41,068 nt of DNA from Stenotrophomonas raiganjensis (SeqCode) (lineage in GTDB: Bacteria > Pseudomonadota > Gammaproteobacteria > Xanthomonadales > Xanthomonadaceae): the NCBI RefSeq assembly GCF_030658505.1, contig NZ_JAUTXR010000194.1, forward strand, positions 1 to 41,068, in the 5' to 3' direction. This document shows positions 31,065 through 39,918 of this stretch, piece after piece. The notes below the pieces were generated by a model. It saw only the letters and a program-made list of their open reading frames with translations, had not been told where the DNA came from and ran no database searches. The stretch's first letter is position 1, and every line of letters begins with the position of its first letter. Made by a program: the position numbers and the translations under genes.

Positions 31065-32759
31065 ATGTTCCAGAATGCGAGAAGGGAATTACTGGGCCCG
31101 CTGCATAGCCTGCTGAAGCGGCCGCTGGAGTTCCGCGCGGTGGACAGCATTGAAAAGCATCTGCGCCGGTTGCTTGAGACACGCCCGGACTACGACGCCC
31201 TGTGTGAGCTTGCGCGCTGGTACGACGCGCAGCGGGCTGCTGTATTGCCGCTGTTGCCGGCACTGCATGCGAAGTTGCAGGATCGGCTCTCCATCATCCT
31301 GCCTGCCGGTGCCTGTGTAGATCGCGTAGCGACCAGCGTGCGGCACGGGCAGGGCGGCGCCGAGCCATTCCCGCAATGTGCGCAGGCATCGGCGCAGATC
31401 CAGCTGGAGCGCCTCTCCGACCTGCTGGAGCTCGCCCAGTGCGGAGCGGGCGATCCATCGCAGGACGACGTTGTATGCCAGACCCTGCAGGTCATGCTGC
31501 TGAGCGAGGCGCTTGCGCTGGTGCTTTCCGGATTGGCGTGCGCCTCCCGGCAGAGTGACGGATCGCTGCTGCTTGAACCCGGCGATGTCCACAGCCTGGG
31601 TCTGCTGAAGCAGGCCTGGTTCGCGCGGTGGCTGGACAGCAACAGCGCGATGGCGTTGATGTTCCGCATTGCCGAGTGTTCCGCTCAGGCCGCGGGGCGT
31701 TCCACGCAACTGGATGAGCTGCTGGCCCATGCGGTACTGGACCGGGCACTGACCGTTACCTGGGCGTTTCTGGAATCGGATGCCACCTCGCACAGAAGCA
31801 TGGCCTTTGCCCATGACGCTGCTCGTCTGGTCGTTTTCATGCTTTCCCGCCATGGAGCAGGAGAGATTTTCATTGGACGAGCACAGCTGCGCGAAGCGGA
31901 CCTGGATGATGTCCTGCAGACCATCCTTGCGTGGCAGTCAAAGGGATTGAGAACCGATTGGATGGTGGTGCCGGGGCCGACGGGCTACATGCTGGCCGGT
32001 GGCTGGGACAAGGCGCTGCGCTGTGTGCTGGTGCAGTTCGCGCAGTCGGCCGGTGAGACCGAGCTGCTGCGTAGGCTGATCGGCGGTGATGGATTCGAAC
32101 GGAGCTATATCCGAAGCCGCCTGGAACGCCAGCTGATCCAGCCGCAGCGCTATTCCGTGCACGAGGGAATCCAGAAGCACCATGTGCTGAAGGATCCGCC
32201 AGCCGATCTGGATGTGGAGTACATCCTTCACGACTCGCTGTTGCAGCATCACTACTTCATTCAGGCCAAGCACGCCGCCAGGGGCGAGGTGGGGTATCTG
32301 GACAGCGTGGTCGCGGCGCTGCAGAAGGATCTCAGCGATGGCCTGCGGCAGTTGCGAGGGGCCAAGGCCTGCCTGGAAGATGGCCGGCTGGAGCCCCTGT
32401 GGGCGTCACGCGGGTTGTCGGGCGTGACCGCCGCCAACAGCAGTTTCCTGCTGGTCCACAACATCGCGCATCTTGACCTGCAGGTGACCGACGATGGCAT
32501 CGCGCTTTATGACTGGCGGACGCTGCGGAATCTACTGGATGACGCGGCCGTCACTGTCAGAAGGCCTGGGGAGCAGGAGGTCCTTCGGCGCGCTGCTTCA
32601 CCACTGAGCGTCGCCAATCCGATGAGTGTGGTGCACACGTTGCTGTCCGAACACGGCATCTATGCGGGAGCCGAACAGGCCGCGTGGGCACCCTTGGCCG
32701 TCACCAGTTCGATGGAGCTGGTGGCCGGCCGTGTGCATATGCGCGCCTTGGGGATCTGA
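31065..32759 (+). CDS. Unrecognised protein with a possible PD-(D/E)xK nuclease core
   Basis: A 564-residue cytoplasmic protein that I do not recognise. GAGAGGAA upstream favours the ATG at 31065. The first 300 residues are mainly helical. A compact alpha/beta region at about 365-440 contains DLDVEYILHD (D381, D383, E385) followed after about 15 residues by YFIQAKHAA (Q400, K402). An acidic residue on one strand and QxK on the next is the layout of the PD-(D/E)xK fold in its Mrr-like QAK form. This is a motif reading only; other alpha/beta folds are possible. The gene has its own neighbourhood: the CBS gene ends before it in a terminator, and the next gene is convergent. More varied codon use than its neighbours hints at an accessory origin. 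Confidence 0.7.
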   Translation: MFQNARRELLGPLHSLLKRPLEFRAVDSIEKHLRRLLETRPDYDALCELARWYDAQRAAVLPLLPALHAKLQDRLSIILPAGACVDRVATSVRHGQGGAEPFPQCAQASAQIQLERLSDLLELAQCGAGDPSQDDVVCQTLQVMLLSEALALVLSGLACASRQSDGSLLLEPGDVHSLGLLKQAWFARWLDSNSAMALMFRIAECSAQAAGRSTQLDELLAHAVLDRALTVTWAFLESDATSHRSMAFAHDAARLVVFMLSRHGAGEIFIGRAQLREADLDDVLQTILAWQSKGLRTDWMVVPGPTGYMLAGGWDKALRCVLVQFAQSAGETELLRRLIGGDGFERSYIRSRLERQLIQPQRYSVHEGIQKHHVLKDPPADLDVEYILHDSLLQHHYFIQAKHAARGEVGYLDSVVAALQKDLSDGLRQLRGAKACLEDGRLEPLWASRGLSGVTAANSSFLLVHNIAHLDLQVTDDGIALYDWRTLRNLLDDAAVTVRRPGEQEVLRRAASPLSVANPMSVVHTLLSEHGIYAGAEQAAWAPLAVTSSMELVAGRVHMRALGI

Positions 32760-32823
32760 GGGCGCCGCGCGCATCCAAGCGGACACCGCGTCGGCACCGG
32801 GCAGCTACGATCGCACCCAGGGC

Positions 32824-33252
32824 CTAGAACGTGACTTTCACCGAATCCGCGCTGTAGTTCGCCGGGCCGTGGTAGACCACCTCGATGTTGTTGCCATCCG
32901 GGTCCAGCACGAACGCCCCGTAGTAGCCCGGATGGTAGGGACGCTCGCCCGGCGCGCCGTTGTCGGTGCCGCCGGCGGCAATCGCGGCGCTGTGGAAGGC
33001 ATCGACGGTGTCGCTGTCGCGCGCCTGGAAAGCCAGATGGTGTCGCCCGGTCAGCTGGCCGGCGGCGGCCTCGCTGCTGGCACTGGAAATGAACAGCTCG
33101 TCGGCCCAGAAGAAGTCCGGCCCTTCGCCGCCCAGCGGCACGCCGATGGTGTCGAACACCGCCTCGTAGAAGCGGCGGCTGGCCGCCAGGTCGCGCACTA
33201 CCAGCTGGATGTGGTCGATCAGGCGGCCACGGTGAAGTTCCATCGTTTCCAT
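32824..33252 (-). CDS. VOC-family (glyoxalase/bleomycin resistance-like) protein
   Basis: Small metal-dependent fold of the vicinal-oxygen-chelate type (142 residues), two beta-alpha-beta-beta-beta modules. Candidate metal ligands are H14 (IDHIQLVVRD), H71 or H72 (GRHHLAFQA) and E124 (DPDGNNIEVVYHGP). The start METMEL at 33252 follows GAGG with close spacing. It lies downstream of and in the same direction as gloA, with a SMAG repeat in the gap, so they may be partly co-transcribed. The reaction is unknown; members range from lyases to resistance proteins. Confidence 0.88.
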   Translation of the reverse strand: METMELHRGRLIDHIQLVVRDLAASRRFYEAVFDTIGVPLGGEGPDFFWADELFISSASSEAAAGQLTGRHHLAFQARDSDTVDAFHSAAIAAGGTDNGAPGERPYHPGYYGAFVLDPDGNNIEVVYHGPANYSADSVKVTF

Positions 33253-33281
33253 ACGAACCTCGCAAAAAAGGGGACGGAGTC

Positions 33282-33310
33282 GGTAGCGCCGGGCATGGCC
33301 TGGCGCTACC
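33282..33310. repeat. SMAG-type REP between gloA and the VOC gene
   Basis: Perfect 9-bp stem GGTAGCGCC/GGCGCTACC (33282-33290 with 33302-33310), with GTAG at one end and its complement CTAC at the other. Short AAGGGG/CCCCTT flanks extend the dyad. Confidence 0.75.
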
Positions 33311-33331
33311 GGAATTGTGCCCCTTTCCGGG

Positions 33332-33850
33332 TCAGGCGTTGGCGATGATCTCGACCCAGTAGCCGTCCGGGTCCTTGATGAAGGCCAGGTTCTTCATGCG
33401 GCCGTCGGTGAGGCGTTTCTGGAAGGTCACGCCGAGATCTTCGAAGCGCTGGCAGGCGGCCTCGATGTCCGGCACCGATACACAGATGTGGCCGAAGCCG
33501 CGCGGGTCGCTGTTGCCGTCGTGATAGACCGCGCCGTCCTGGGTTTCGGTGCCGTGGTTGTGGGTCAGTTCCAGCACGCCCGGCAGGCCGGCCATCCACA
33601 GGCGGCGCTGGCTGTCGTCTTCCGGCACCACCGCGCCGGCCGGCACGTAGGCCAGGAAGTACAGGCTGAACTGGGCCTCCGGGAAGTCGCGCTTGTCGAT
33701 CAGCTGGTAGCCGAGCACGCGGGTGTAGAAGTCCAGCGAGGCGGTGATGTCCTTCACCCGCAACATGGTGTGGTTGAACACGAAGCCGGTGGTTTCGGCC
33801 GGGGCCTGGGCGGCGACGCCGGGGATATCGCGCAGGGCGGGAATGGTCAT
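33332..33850 (-). CDS. gloA: Lactoylglutathione lyase (glyoxalase I)
   Basis: Converts the methylglyoxal-glutathione hemithioacetal to S-lactoylglutathione in the cytoplasm (172 residues). This is the longer form, with an insert (AQFSLYFLAYVPAG...QRRLWMAG) as in the eukaryotic-type, usually zinc-dependent branch. Ligands read H27 (FNHTMLRVKD), E94 (LELTHNHGTE), H121 (GFGHICVSV) and E167 (DGYWVEIIA). In the human enzyme the first ligand is Gln; here it is His, as in other bacterial enzymes. GGAGG-like sequence (GACCTCCCCC) precedes the ATG at 33850. A VOC gene follows. Confidence 0.95.
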   Translation of the reverse strand: MTIPALRDIPGVAAQAPAETTGFVFNHTMLRVKDITASLDFYTRVLGYQLIDKRDFPEAQFSLYFLAYVPAGAVVPEDDSQRRLWMAGLPGVLELTHNHGTETQDGAVYHDGNSDPRGFGHICVSVPDIEAACQRFEDLGVTFQKRLTDGRMKNLAFIKDPDGYWVEIIANA

Positions 33851-33972
33851 GGGGGAGGTCCTTCAGACAGGGCCGTTGCCGGCCGGATGGGTCCATTCTA
33901 CCGGCCGTCACCTGACGGCACCGCGACGTACAATGGCCGGATCGCACCGTTCCGTTCTGAGCATTGCCCGCC

Positions 33973-35085
33973 ATGTCGCAGCGTGAATGGGTGGCCGCCG
34001 CCATCCGCAAGATCGAAGCCGATTTCAACCGCTCCGCCGATACCCACCTGATCCCGCTGGCGTTGCCCGGGTTCGAGGGCATCGACCTGTACCTGAAGGA
34101 CGAGTCGAGCCATCCCACCGGCAGCCTCAAGCACCGGCTGGCGCGCTCGCTGTTCCTGTATGCGCTGGCCAATGGCTGGCTGCGTGAAGGGCGGCCGGTG
34201 ATCGAGGCCTCCAGTGGCTCGACCGCCGTCTCCGAAGCCTATTTCGCGCGCCTGCTGGGCCTGCCGTTCATTGCAGTGATCCCGGCGACGACCTCGCCGG
34301 AGAAGATCGCCGCGATCGAGTTCCACGGGGGGCGCTGCCATCTGGTCGAGCGCGCCTGCGACCTCAACTGTGATTCGGAGAAGCTGGCACGGGAAACCGG
34401 CGGCCACTTCATGGACCAGTTCACCTATGCCGAGCGCGCCACCGACTGGCGTGCCAACAACAACATCGCCGAGTCCATCTTCAAGCAGATGGCCGAAGAG
34501 CCCAGCCCGGTCCCGGAGTGGATCGTGTGCAGCCCCGGCACCGGCGGTACCGCCGCCACCCTGGGCCGCTATGTCAGCTATCGCCGCCACGACACCCGCA
34601 TCCTGTGCGCGGACCCGGAAGTGTCGGTGTTCTTCGACGGCTACCGGGCCGCCGTGGCCGGTGAACAGGACTGGCGCGACCTGACCTGCAGTGGCGGTTC
34701 GCGCGTGGAAGGCATCGGCCGGCCGCGGGTGGAGCCGAGTTTCATCCCGACCAGCGTCGATGCGATGGTCAAGGTGCCCGACGCGCTGAGCCTGGCCGCG
34801 ATGCGCCATGTCAGCCGCCAGCTCGGCCGTCGTGTCGGCGGCTCGACCGGCACCAACTTCATCGGTGTGCTGCAGGCGGCGCAGTGGATGCGCGAGGCAG
34901 GGCACCAGGGCAGCATCGTCAGCATCCTGTGCGACAGCGGCGAGCGCTATGCGCAGAGCTATTACGACCCGGCGTGGTACGTGCGCCAGGGCATCGATGT
35001 CGATGGCGCCGATGCGCAACTGGCGGCGGCGGTGGCCGGGCAGGGGCTGCCGGCGTTGCCATGGTGCAGCCTGGAAGCGTTGTAG
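33973..35085 (+). CDS. PLP-dependent cysteine synthase/desulfhydrase-family enzyme
   Basis: Fold-type II PLP enzyme (370 residues). The Schiff-base lysine is K53 in [13 protein letters not shown]. The substrate loop [12 protein letters not shown] (79-89) follows and the phosphate-binding loop is [14 protein letters not shown]. In O-acetylserine sulfhydrylases the substrate loop reads TSGNT; SSGST is typical of the long CysK-like branch that includes the L-cysteine desulfhydrase Cds1 of mycobacteria, which releases sulfide, pyruvate and ammonia from cysteine. I therefore favour cysteine breakdown over synthesis, as an inference. The ATG at 33973 has a weak ribosome binding site; TACAAT at 33929-33934 may be the -10. 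It converges on the next gene across a SMAG repeat. Confidence 0.87.
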   Translation: MSQREWVAAAIRKIEADFNRSADTHLIPLALPGFEGIDLYLKDESSHPTGSLKHRLARSLFLYALANGWLREGRPVIEASSGSTAVSEAYFARLLGLPFIAVIPATTSPEKIAAIEFHGGRCHLVERACDLNCDSEKLARETGGHFMDQFTYAERATDWRANNNIAESIFKQMAEEPSPVPEWIVCSPGTGGTAATLGRYVSYRRHDTRILCADPEVSVFFDGYRAAVAGEQDWRDLTCSGGSRVEGIGRPRVEPSFIPTSVDAMVKVPDALSLAAMRHVSRQLGRRVGGSTGTNFIGVLQAAQWMREAGHQGSIVSILCDSGERYAQSYYDPAWYVRQGIDVDGADAQLAAAVAGQGLPALPWCSLEAL

Positions 35086-35100
35086 GACGGCCAACGTTGC

Positions 35101-35123
35101 CGCCGGGCATGGCCCGGCGCTAC
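35101..35123 (-). repeat. SMAG-type REP after the PLP enzyme gene
   Basis: Perfect 8-bp stem CGCCGGGC/GCCCGGCG with loop ATG, ending in CTAC (GTAG head on the reverse strand). It sits in the convergent gap 35086-35152. Confidence 0.75.
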
Positions 35124-35152
35124 CGATCATGCCCGGCGGTCACGAGGGCGTC

Positions 35153-35557
35153 TCAATACCCTGCCGCAGTGAACGCATCCAGGACTGCATCACGCAGGGC
35201 ATCGGGCAGGGCCTCGATGTCCATCGCGCGGTCATCCAGATGCAGGCTGGGGTCCAGAGTGCTGGCGCGGCCCTGGGCCAACGCCTGCAGCCACAGCAGC
35301 ACGCAGATCACGAACTCGCGCTCATGGCCCAGCCGAAGCTGGCTGGCACCGCGTTCGACCACCTCGAAGGGGTACCAGTCCTGGGCGTCGTTGAAGGTGC
35401 CGCCCTGCTGCAGCACCGCCTGCAGCTGTTGCAGGTGACGCGGGGCGTCGTCGCCGGCATCGCACAGCGCGGCGATCCAGGTCAGTTCGGCGGGGCTGGC
35501 AGACAACGCCAGCGACCGTGACGGTGGGGCGGATGCAACTGCAGCCAGACCTTCCAT
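35153..35557 (-). CDS. Hypothetical protein of 134 residues
   Basis: I do not recognise this protein. It is soluble and acidic, with no signal peptide or membrane segment. The central part reads WIAALCDAGDDAPRHLQQLQ and then GTFNDAQDWYPFEVVERGAS, followed by a predicted helix REFVICVLLWLQALAQG. The ATG at 35557 has a GAGG Shine-Dalgarno with 7-base spacing, which favours it over a much longer open frame that runs into the prlC region. It is divergent from prlC and convergent with the PLP enzyme gene. Confidence 0.7.
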   Translation of the reverse strand: MEGLAAVASAPPSRSLALSASPAELTWIAALCDAGDDAPRHLQQLQAVLQQGGTFNDAQDWYPFEVVERGASQLRLGHEREFVICVLLWLQALAQGRASTLDPSLHLDDRAMDIEALPDALRDAVLDAFTAAGY

Positions 35558-35657
35558 GTAGGGCCTCGTTCGGTACGTGCCGCTGCGGACTCCCCCGCAG
35601 CGAGAGCTTCGAACCGGAGCCGTAAGGCCGACGTGAATGCCAGCGTCCGCCAGCGCT

Positions 35658-35678
35658 GATCCATGCATGGCGTGGATC
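35658..35678 (-). repeat. SMAG-like REP with a GCAG head
   Basis: Nine-bp stem GATCCATGC/GCGTGGATC (one G-T pair) with loop ATG. On the reverse strand it is preceded by GCAG instead of GTAG. It lies in the 232-base divergent gap before prlC, which otherwise shows no feature I can support. Confidence 0.6.
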
Positions 35679-35789
35679 TGCCTGGTGCGGGCGCAGGCGC
35701 CGTAATCCCCGGCCCCTTGTCTGCGACCGTTGCCAGCGCCATATCTACCGGGCTGCCCGCCTGCCGGGCCCGTATCCTGGAGATCCGCC

Positions 35790-37820
35790 GTGACTGTTGC
35801 CAACCCCCTGCTCGATTTTTCCGGCCTGCCGCGCTTCGAGGCGATCCGCCCCGAGCATGTGGCGCCGGCGCTGGATGTGCTGCTGGCCGAGGCCGAAGCC
35901 GCGGTCAGCGTGGCCGAGCAGGTGCAGCCGGTGCGCTGGGAGACCTTCGTCGCCCCGCTGGATGACGCGACCGAGCGCCTGTGGCGCGCCTGGGGCCTGG
36001 TCGGCCACCTGCAGGGCGTGGTCAACACGCCGGCACTGCGTGAGGCCTACAACAGCAACCTGCCGCGGGTGACCCGTTTTGCCAGCGCGCTCGGCCAGAA
36101 CCTGGCCCTGTATCGCCAGTACCAGGCACTGGCCGCCAGCCCGGAGGCCACGGGCTTTGACGAGGCCCAGCGCAAGGTGCTGGACAACACCCTGCGCGAC
36201 TTCCGACTGGGGGGCGCCGAGCTTGCGCCCGAGGCGCAGCAGCGCTTTGCGGCGATCAAGGAGGAGCTGTCGGCGCTGTCGGCGAAGTTCTCGCAGAACG
36301 TGCTGGATGCCACCGATGCGTGGTCGCTGATCATCGAGGACGACGCGCGCCTGAAGGGGCTGCCGGATGATGTGAAGGCCGCTGCGCATGCTGCGGCAGG
36401 GAAGGACGGCAAGACCGGCTGGAAACTGACCCTGCAGATGCCGTGCTACCTGCCGGTGCAGACCTGGGCCGAAGACCGCGACCTGCGCGAGATCCTGTAC
36501 CGTGCCAGCGCACAGCGTGCGTCCGAGTTCGGCGACGATGCGCTGGACAACAGCGGCAACATCGACCGCATCCTCGCCCTGCGCGCGGAACTGGCCGCGC
36601 TGCTCGGCTTCGGTTCGTATGGCGACTATTCGGTGGCGACCAAGATGGCGCAGGACCCCGCCGAAGTGCTCGGTTTCCTGCGCGACCTGGCGGCACGTGC
36701 CAAGCCATTCGCGGCCAGGGATCGCGCCGAGCTGGAGCAGTTCGCGCGCGAACAGCTCGGCATCGATACCCTGCAGGCCTGGGACCTGGCGTTTGCCGCC
36801 GACCGCCTGAAACAGGCGCGCTACAGCTATTCCGAGCAGGAAGTGAAGCAGTACTTCACCGAACCCAAGGTACTGGGTGGCCTGTTCTCGGTGATCGAGC
36901 AGCTGTACGGCCTGCGCGTGCAGGAGGACAGCGCGCCGGTGTGGCACGAAGACGTGCGCTTCTTCCGCCTGATCGATGCGCAGGGCGTGCTGGTCGGCCA
37001 GTTCTACCTGGACCTGTACGCACGCGAAGGCAAGCGTGGTGGCGCGTGGATGGACGATTGCCGCAACCGCCGCGCGCGCGCCGATGGCAGCGTGCAGACG
37101 CCGCTGGTCTACCTGGTGTGCAACTTCGGCCGTGGTGCCAACGGCAAGCCGGCCACCTTCAGCCACAACGAAGTGACCACGCTGTTCCATGAAATGGGCC
37201 ACGGCCTGCACCAGCTGCTGACCCGCATCGGCGAGCTGGGTGTGGCCGGCATCAACGGCGTGGAATGGGACGCGGTGGAGCTGCCCAGCCAGTTCATGGA
37301 GAACTTCTGCTGGGAATGGGACCACCTGCAGGGCATGACCGCCCATGTAGAAACGGGCGAGCCGCTGCCGCGCGCGCTGTACGAGCGCATGCTGGCCGCG
37401 CGCAACTTCCACAGTGGCATGGCCACGGTTCGCCAGCTGGAGTTCGGCCTGTTCGACATGCTGCTGCACAGCCAGTTCGAACCGGCGCAGGACAGCGTGC
37501 TGGGGCTGCTCGATCGCGTGCGCGCGGAAGTAGCGGTGAACCACCCGCCGGCCTGGAACCGCTTCCCGCACCAGTTCAGCCATATCTTCGCCGGTGGCTA
37601 CGCGGCGGGCTACTACAGCTACAAGTGGGCCGAGGTGCTGAGCGCCGATGCCTACGCCGCGTTCGAGGAAGCGCCGCAGGCGCTGGCGGAAACCGGTGCA
37701 CGCTTCCGCGATGAGATCCTGTCGCGGGGTGGCAGCCGCCCCGCGGCGGAGAACTTCAAGGCCTTCCGCGGCCGCGCACCGCAGATCGACGCGCTGCTGC
37801 GGCACTCGGGCATGGCGTAA
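35790..37820 (+). CDS. prlC: Oligopeptidase A (M3 metallopeptidase)
   Basis: Cytoplasmic zinc endopeptidase that degrades short peptides, including cleaved signal peptides (676 residues; 680 in E. coli). The M3 zinc motif HEMGH lies at 467-471 in TTLFHEMGHGLHQLL, with the third ligand in AVELPSQFMENF (E497). The C-terminal half has the conserved HQFSHIFAGGYAAGYYSYKW, part of the substrate hinge. The start is GTG at 35790, preceded by CTGGAGA with good spacing; upstream in-frame residues are Pro-rich and not conserved-looking. A SMAG pair follows the stop. Confidence 0.95.
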   Translation: MTVANPLLDFSGLPRFEAIRPEHVAPALDVLLAEAEAAVSVAEQVQPVRWETFVAPLDDATERLWRAWGLVGHLQGVVNTPALREAYNSNLPRVTRFASALGQNLALYRQYQALAASPEATGFDEAQRKVLDNTLRDFRLGGAELAPEAQQRFAAIKEELSALSAKFSQNVLDATDAWSLIIEDDARLKGLPDDVKAAAHAAAGKDGKTGWKLTLQMPCYLPVQTWAEDRDLREILYRASAQRASEFGDDALDNSGNIDRILALRAELAALLGFGSYGDYSVATKMAQDPAEVLGFLRDLAARAKPFAARDRAELEQFAREQLGIDTLQAWDLAFAADRLKQARYSYSEQEVKQYFTEPKVLGGLFSVIEQLYGLRVQEDSAPVWHEDVRFFRLIDAQGVLVGQFYLDLYAREGKRGGAWMDDCRNRRARADGSVQTPLVYLVCNFGRGANGKPATFSHNEVTTLFHEMGHGLHQLLTRIGELGVAGINGVEWDAVELPSQFMENFCWEWDHLQGMTAHVETGEPLPRALYERMLAARNFHSGMATVRQLEFGLFDMLLHSQFEPAQDSVLGLLDRVRAEVAVNHPPAWNRFPHQFSHIFAGGYAAGYYSYKWAEVLSADAYAAFEEAPQALAETGARFRDEILSRGGSRPAAENFKAFRGRAPQIDALLRHSGMA

Positions 37821-37826
37821 ACCGCT

Positions 37827-37890
37827 GTAGTGGGTGCCAACCTTGGTTGGCACTTTCTGGGCAATGGTGCGGACCAAGGTCCGCACCCAC
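37827..37890. repeat. Inverted pair of SMAG-type REPs after prlC
   Basis: First hairpin GTGCCAAC/GTTGGCAC (within 37834-37853) headed by GTAG at 37827. Second hairpin GTGCGGACC/GGTCCGCAC (37867-37875 with 37878-37886), ending in CCAC. An outer 8-bp match, GTGGGTGC (37830-37837) with GCACCCAC (37883-37890), joins the two. It fills the convergent gap between prlC and the SDR gene and may terminate both. Confidence 0.75.
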
Positions 37891-37904
37891 CGAAGAGCGG
37901 TGCT

Positions 37905-38708
37905 CTATTCGGCGTAGATCATCTTCCGGGTCATGCCACCGTCTACGATGAAGTCCTGGCCGGTGGTGAAACCGGACAGTGATGAAAGCAGGTACACCGC
38001 CAGCGCGCCAATGTCTTCGGGGCGGCCGACCCGGCCGACCGGATGCTGTGCATGGTCGGTGGCCGAGTACTCCGGCGCGTGGCGCCGCGAAGGGGCCTGC
38101 CAGGCGGTGGTGCCGATCCAGCCGGGACTGATGCTGTTCACTCGCACCGCCGGGCCGCTGCTGATCGCCAGTGCATGGGTGAAGGCCAGCAGCCCGCCCT
38201 TGGCGGCCGCATACGCCTCGCTGTGCGCTTCGGATTGCCAGGCGCGGGTCGAGGCGATGTTGATGATCGCGCCGGCTGCGCTGGCCGACAGCGCGGGCAG
38301 TGCGTGCTTGCTGCACAGGAAGGCGCCGTGCAGCGACGACAGGCGGCGCTGCCACTCGTCCCAGTCCATGTCCTGCAGCCGCGTGCCGTGCGGGCCGGCG
38401 ATCCCCGCGTTGTTGACCAGCCCGTCGATGCGGCCGAACTGCTGCAGGGCGACAGCGATGAAGTCGCGCACGCTGGCATCGTCGGTGATGTCCAGGCGCT
38501 GGAATGCGGCGTCATCGCCGCGCTGCCATTCCGCCAGGCACGCCTCGCCGGCCTCCTCATCCAGGTCGCCGATCAGCACGCGGCCACCGGCACCGAGCAC
38601 GGCCTGGGCGATGCCGCGACCAATGCCGTTGGCGCCGCCGGTGACCAGTACCACCTTGCCCGACAGCGGCGCGGCCGGCCATGCGGCAATCGGCGGCACC
38701 GTGCTCAC
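37905..38708 (-). CDS. Short-chain dehydrogenase/reductase
   Basis: Classical SDR (267 residues). Cofactor motif TGGANGIG (23-30), NNAG at 99-102, and the catalytic triad S153, Y166 and K170 (YAAAK). Aspartate D49 at the end of the second strand (IGDLD) favours NAD over NADP. The GTG start overlaps the stop of the DUF1415 gene (GTGA), so the two are translationally coupled. Substrate unknown. Confidence 0.92.
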   Translation of the reverse strand: MSTVPPIAAWPAAPLSGKVVLVTGGANGIGRGIAQAVLGAGGRVLIGDLDEEAGEACLAEWQRGDDAAFQRLDITDDASVRDFIAVALQQFGRIDGLVNNAGIAGPHGTRLQDMDWDEWQRRLSSLHGAFLCSKHALPALSASAAGAIINIASTRAWQSEAHSEAYAAAKGGLLAFTHALAISSGPAVRVNSISPGWIGTTAWQAPSRRHAPEYSATDHAQHPVGRVGRPEDIGALAVYLLSSLSGFTTGQDFIVDGGMTRKMIYAE

Positions 38709-39271
38709 GTCAGGTCTTCGCCACGCAGCCGGCGATGCCAGCCGTCCACGCCGATGCGGTCCAGCGTCTGGATGTTGCGCTCGACGATCACGTCCGGATC
38801 AGGGAACGCGTCCACCGCGCGCGCCACGCTGTCCTCGCGCAGCAGGTGCAGGGTGGGGAAGGGCGCGCGGTTGGTGTAGTTGCTGGCGTCGTCCGCGGCC
38901 ACGCCATCGAACTGGTAGTCCGGGTGGAAGCTGGCCACCTGCAGGATGCCCTGCAGGTCCAGTGCCTCGATCGCCGCGTCGGCGTTGTCGAGGAAATCGT
39001 TGTAGTCGAGGAAGTCGGCCAGCACCTGCGGATGCACGATCAGCGTGGTGTCGATCTGCTCGGCCGGCGTATCACGCAGCAGGACCAGCTCCTCGGCCAG
39101 CTGTTCGACCAACGCTTCCGGCGTGGTTGCATCGCTCAGCACGAAGCGGACCTGGTCCTTCACGTACACCGCCTTGGCGAACGGGCACAGGTTCAGGCCG
39201 ATGACGATGCGCTCCAGCCACAGGCGGGTGGCGGCGATCGGGTCGTCGGTGGGCAGGAGGGCATCGGTCAT
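38705..39271 (-). CDS. DUF1415-family protein
   Basis: Conserved protein of unknown function (188 residues). It begins MTDALLPTDDPIAATRLWLE and has the family signature RIVIGLNLCPFAKAVY with an invariant-looking Cys, then TLIVHPQVLADFLDYNDFLD and VASFHPDYQF with FPTLHLLRED. The Cys and the conserved His residues (HP, FHP) suggest a catalytic or metal role, but none is known to me. The start at 39271 is preferred to the ATG at 39301 because a TACAAT-like -10 overlaps the latter. It is coupled to the SDR gene downstream. Confidence 0.85.
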   Translation of the reverse strand: MTDALLPTDDPIAATRLWLERIVIGLNLCPFAKAVYVKDQVRFVLSDATTPEALVEQLAEELVLLRDTPAEQIDTTLIVHPQVLADFLDYNDFLDNADAAIEALDLQGILQVASFHPDYQFDGVAADDASNYTNRAPFPTLHLLREDSVARAVDAFPDPDVIVERNIQTLDRIGVDGWHRRLRGEDLT

Positions 39272-39302
39272 GGCGGGCACGTCGGCTGGCGGGGCCGCCA
39301 TT

Positions 39303-39327
39303 GTAGGCGCGTCGCTGGCAACGCGCC
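39303..39327 (+). repeat. SMAG-type REP upstream of the DUF1415 gene
   Basis: GTAG head at 39303-39306 and stem GGCGCGT/ACGCGCC (39306-39312 with 39321-39327) with a loop that can close one step further. Confidence 0.65.
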
Positions 39328-39343
39328 GTCCTGCCCGCCGGCC

Positions 39344-39366
39344 GCAGTGCCGGGCCATGCCCGGCA
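39344..39366 (+). repeat. SMAG-like REP with a GCAG head, after yajQ
   Basis: GCAG (39344-39347) followed by a perfect 8-bp stem TGCCGGGC/GCCCGGCA with loop CAT. It lies seven bases past the yajQ stop and could act as its terminator. Confidence 0.6.
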
Positions 39367-39372
39367 GCGCCA

Positions 39373-39855
39373 TCAATCGCGGAAGTTGTTGAACTGCAGC
39401 GGCAGCTCGAACTTGCCCGCCTTGAGCACGGCGATGGCGTCCTGCAGGTCGTCGCGCTTCTTGCCCTGCACGCGCAGCTTGTCGCCATTGATCTGGCTTT
39501 CAACCTTGAGCTTGGCTTCCTTCAGCGCAGCGGCGATCTTCTTGGCGATCTTCTGCTCGATGCCCTGCTTGACGGTGATCTTCTGCCGGGCCTGGGCCAG
39601 GTTGGTCTCGATGTCACCGAACTCCAGGCTGAGCACGTCGATGCCGCGCGCGGCCAGGCGTGCACGCAGGATGTCATTCATCTGCTTGAGCTGGAATTCG
39701 GTCGGCGCGAACTGGTTGATCACATCGCCATCGCGTTCGAACTTGGCATCCACGCCCTTGAAATCGAAGCGCGTGGCCAGTTCGCGGTTGGCCTGGTCGA
39801 TGGCGTTGGTCAGTTCGTGGGTGTCGACTTCGGACACGACGTCGAAGGAAGGCAT
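39373..39855 (-). CDS. yajQ: YajQ-family nucleotide (cyclic di-GMP)-binding protein
   Basis: Cytoplasmic protein of 160 residues with two ferredoxin-like RNA/nucleotide-binding folds. It begins MPSFDVVSEVDTHELTNAID and continues RELATRFDFKGVDAKFER, both family signatures; it ends LPLQFNNFRD. In Xanthomonas the family member XC_3703 binds cyclic di-GMP and controls virulence genes. The ATG at 39855 follows GGAGC with 8-base spacing and is preferred to a start 11 codons upstream. It is divergent from the EamA gene across a SMAG pair. Confidence 0.95.
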   Translation of the reverse strand: MPSFDVVSEVDTHELTNAIDQANRELATRFDFKGVDAKFERDGDVINQFAPTEFQLKQMNDILRARLAARGIDVLSLEFGDIETNLAQARQKITVKQGIEQKIAKKIAAALKEAKLKVESQINGDKLRVQGKKRDDLQDAIAVLKAGKFELPLQFNNFRD

Positions 39856-39918
39856 GGGCGATGCTCCGCTGGATTCAGTGGCGGCCATTCTATCGCGAGG
39901 GCCCGCTTGCCCGCCCTC

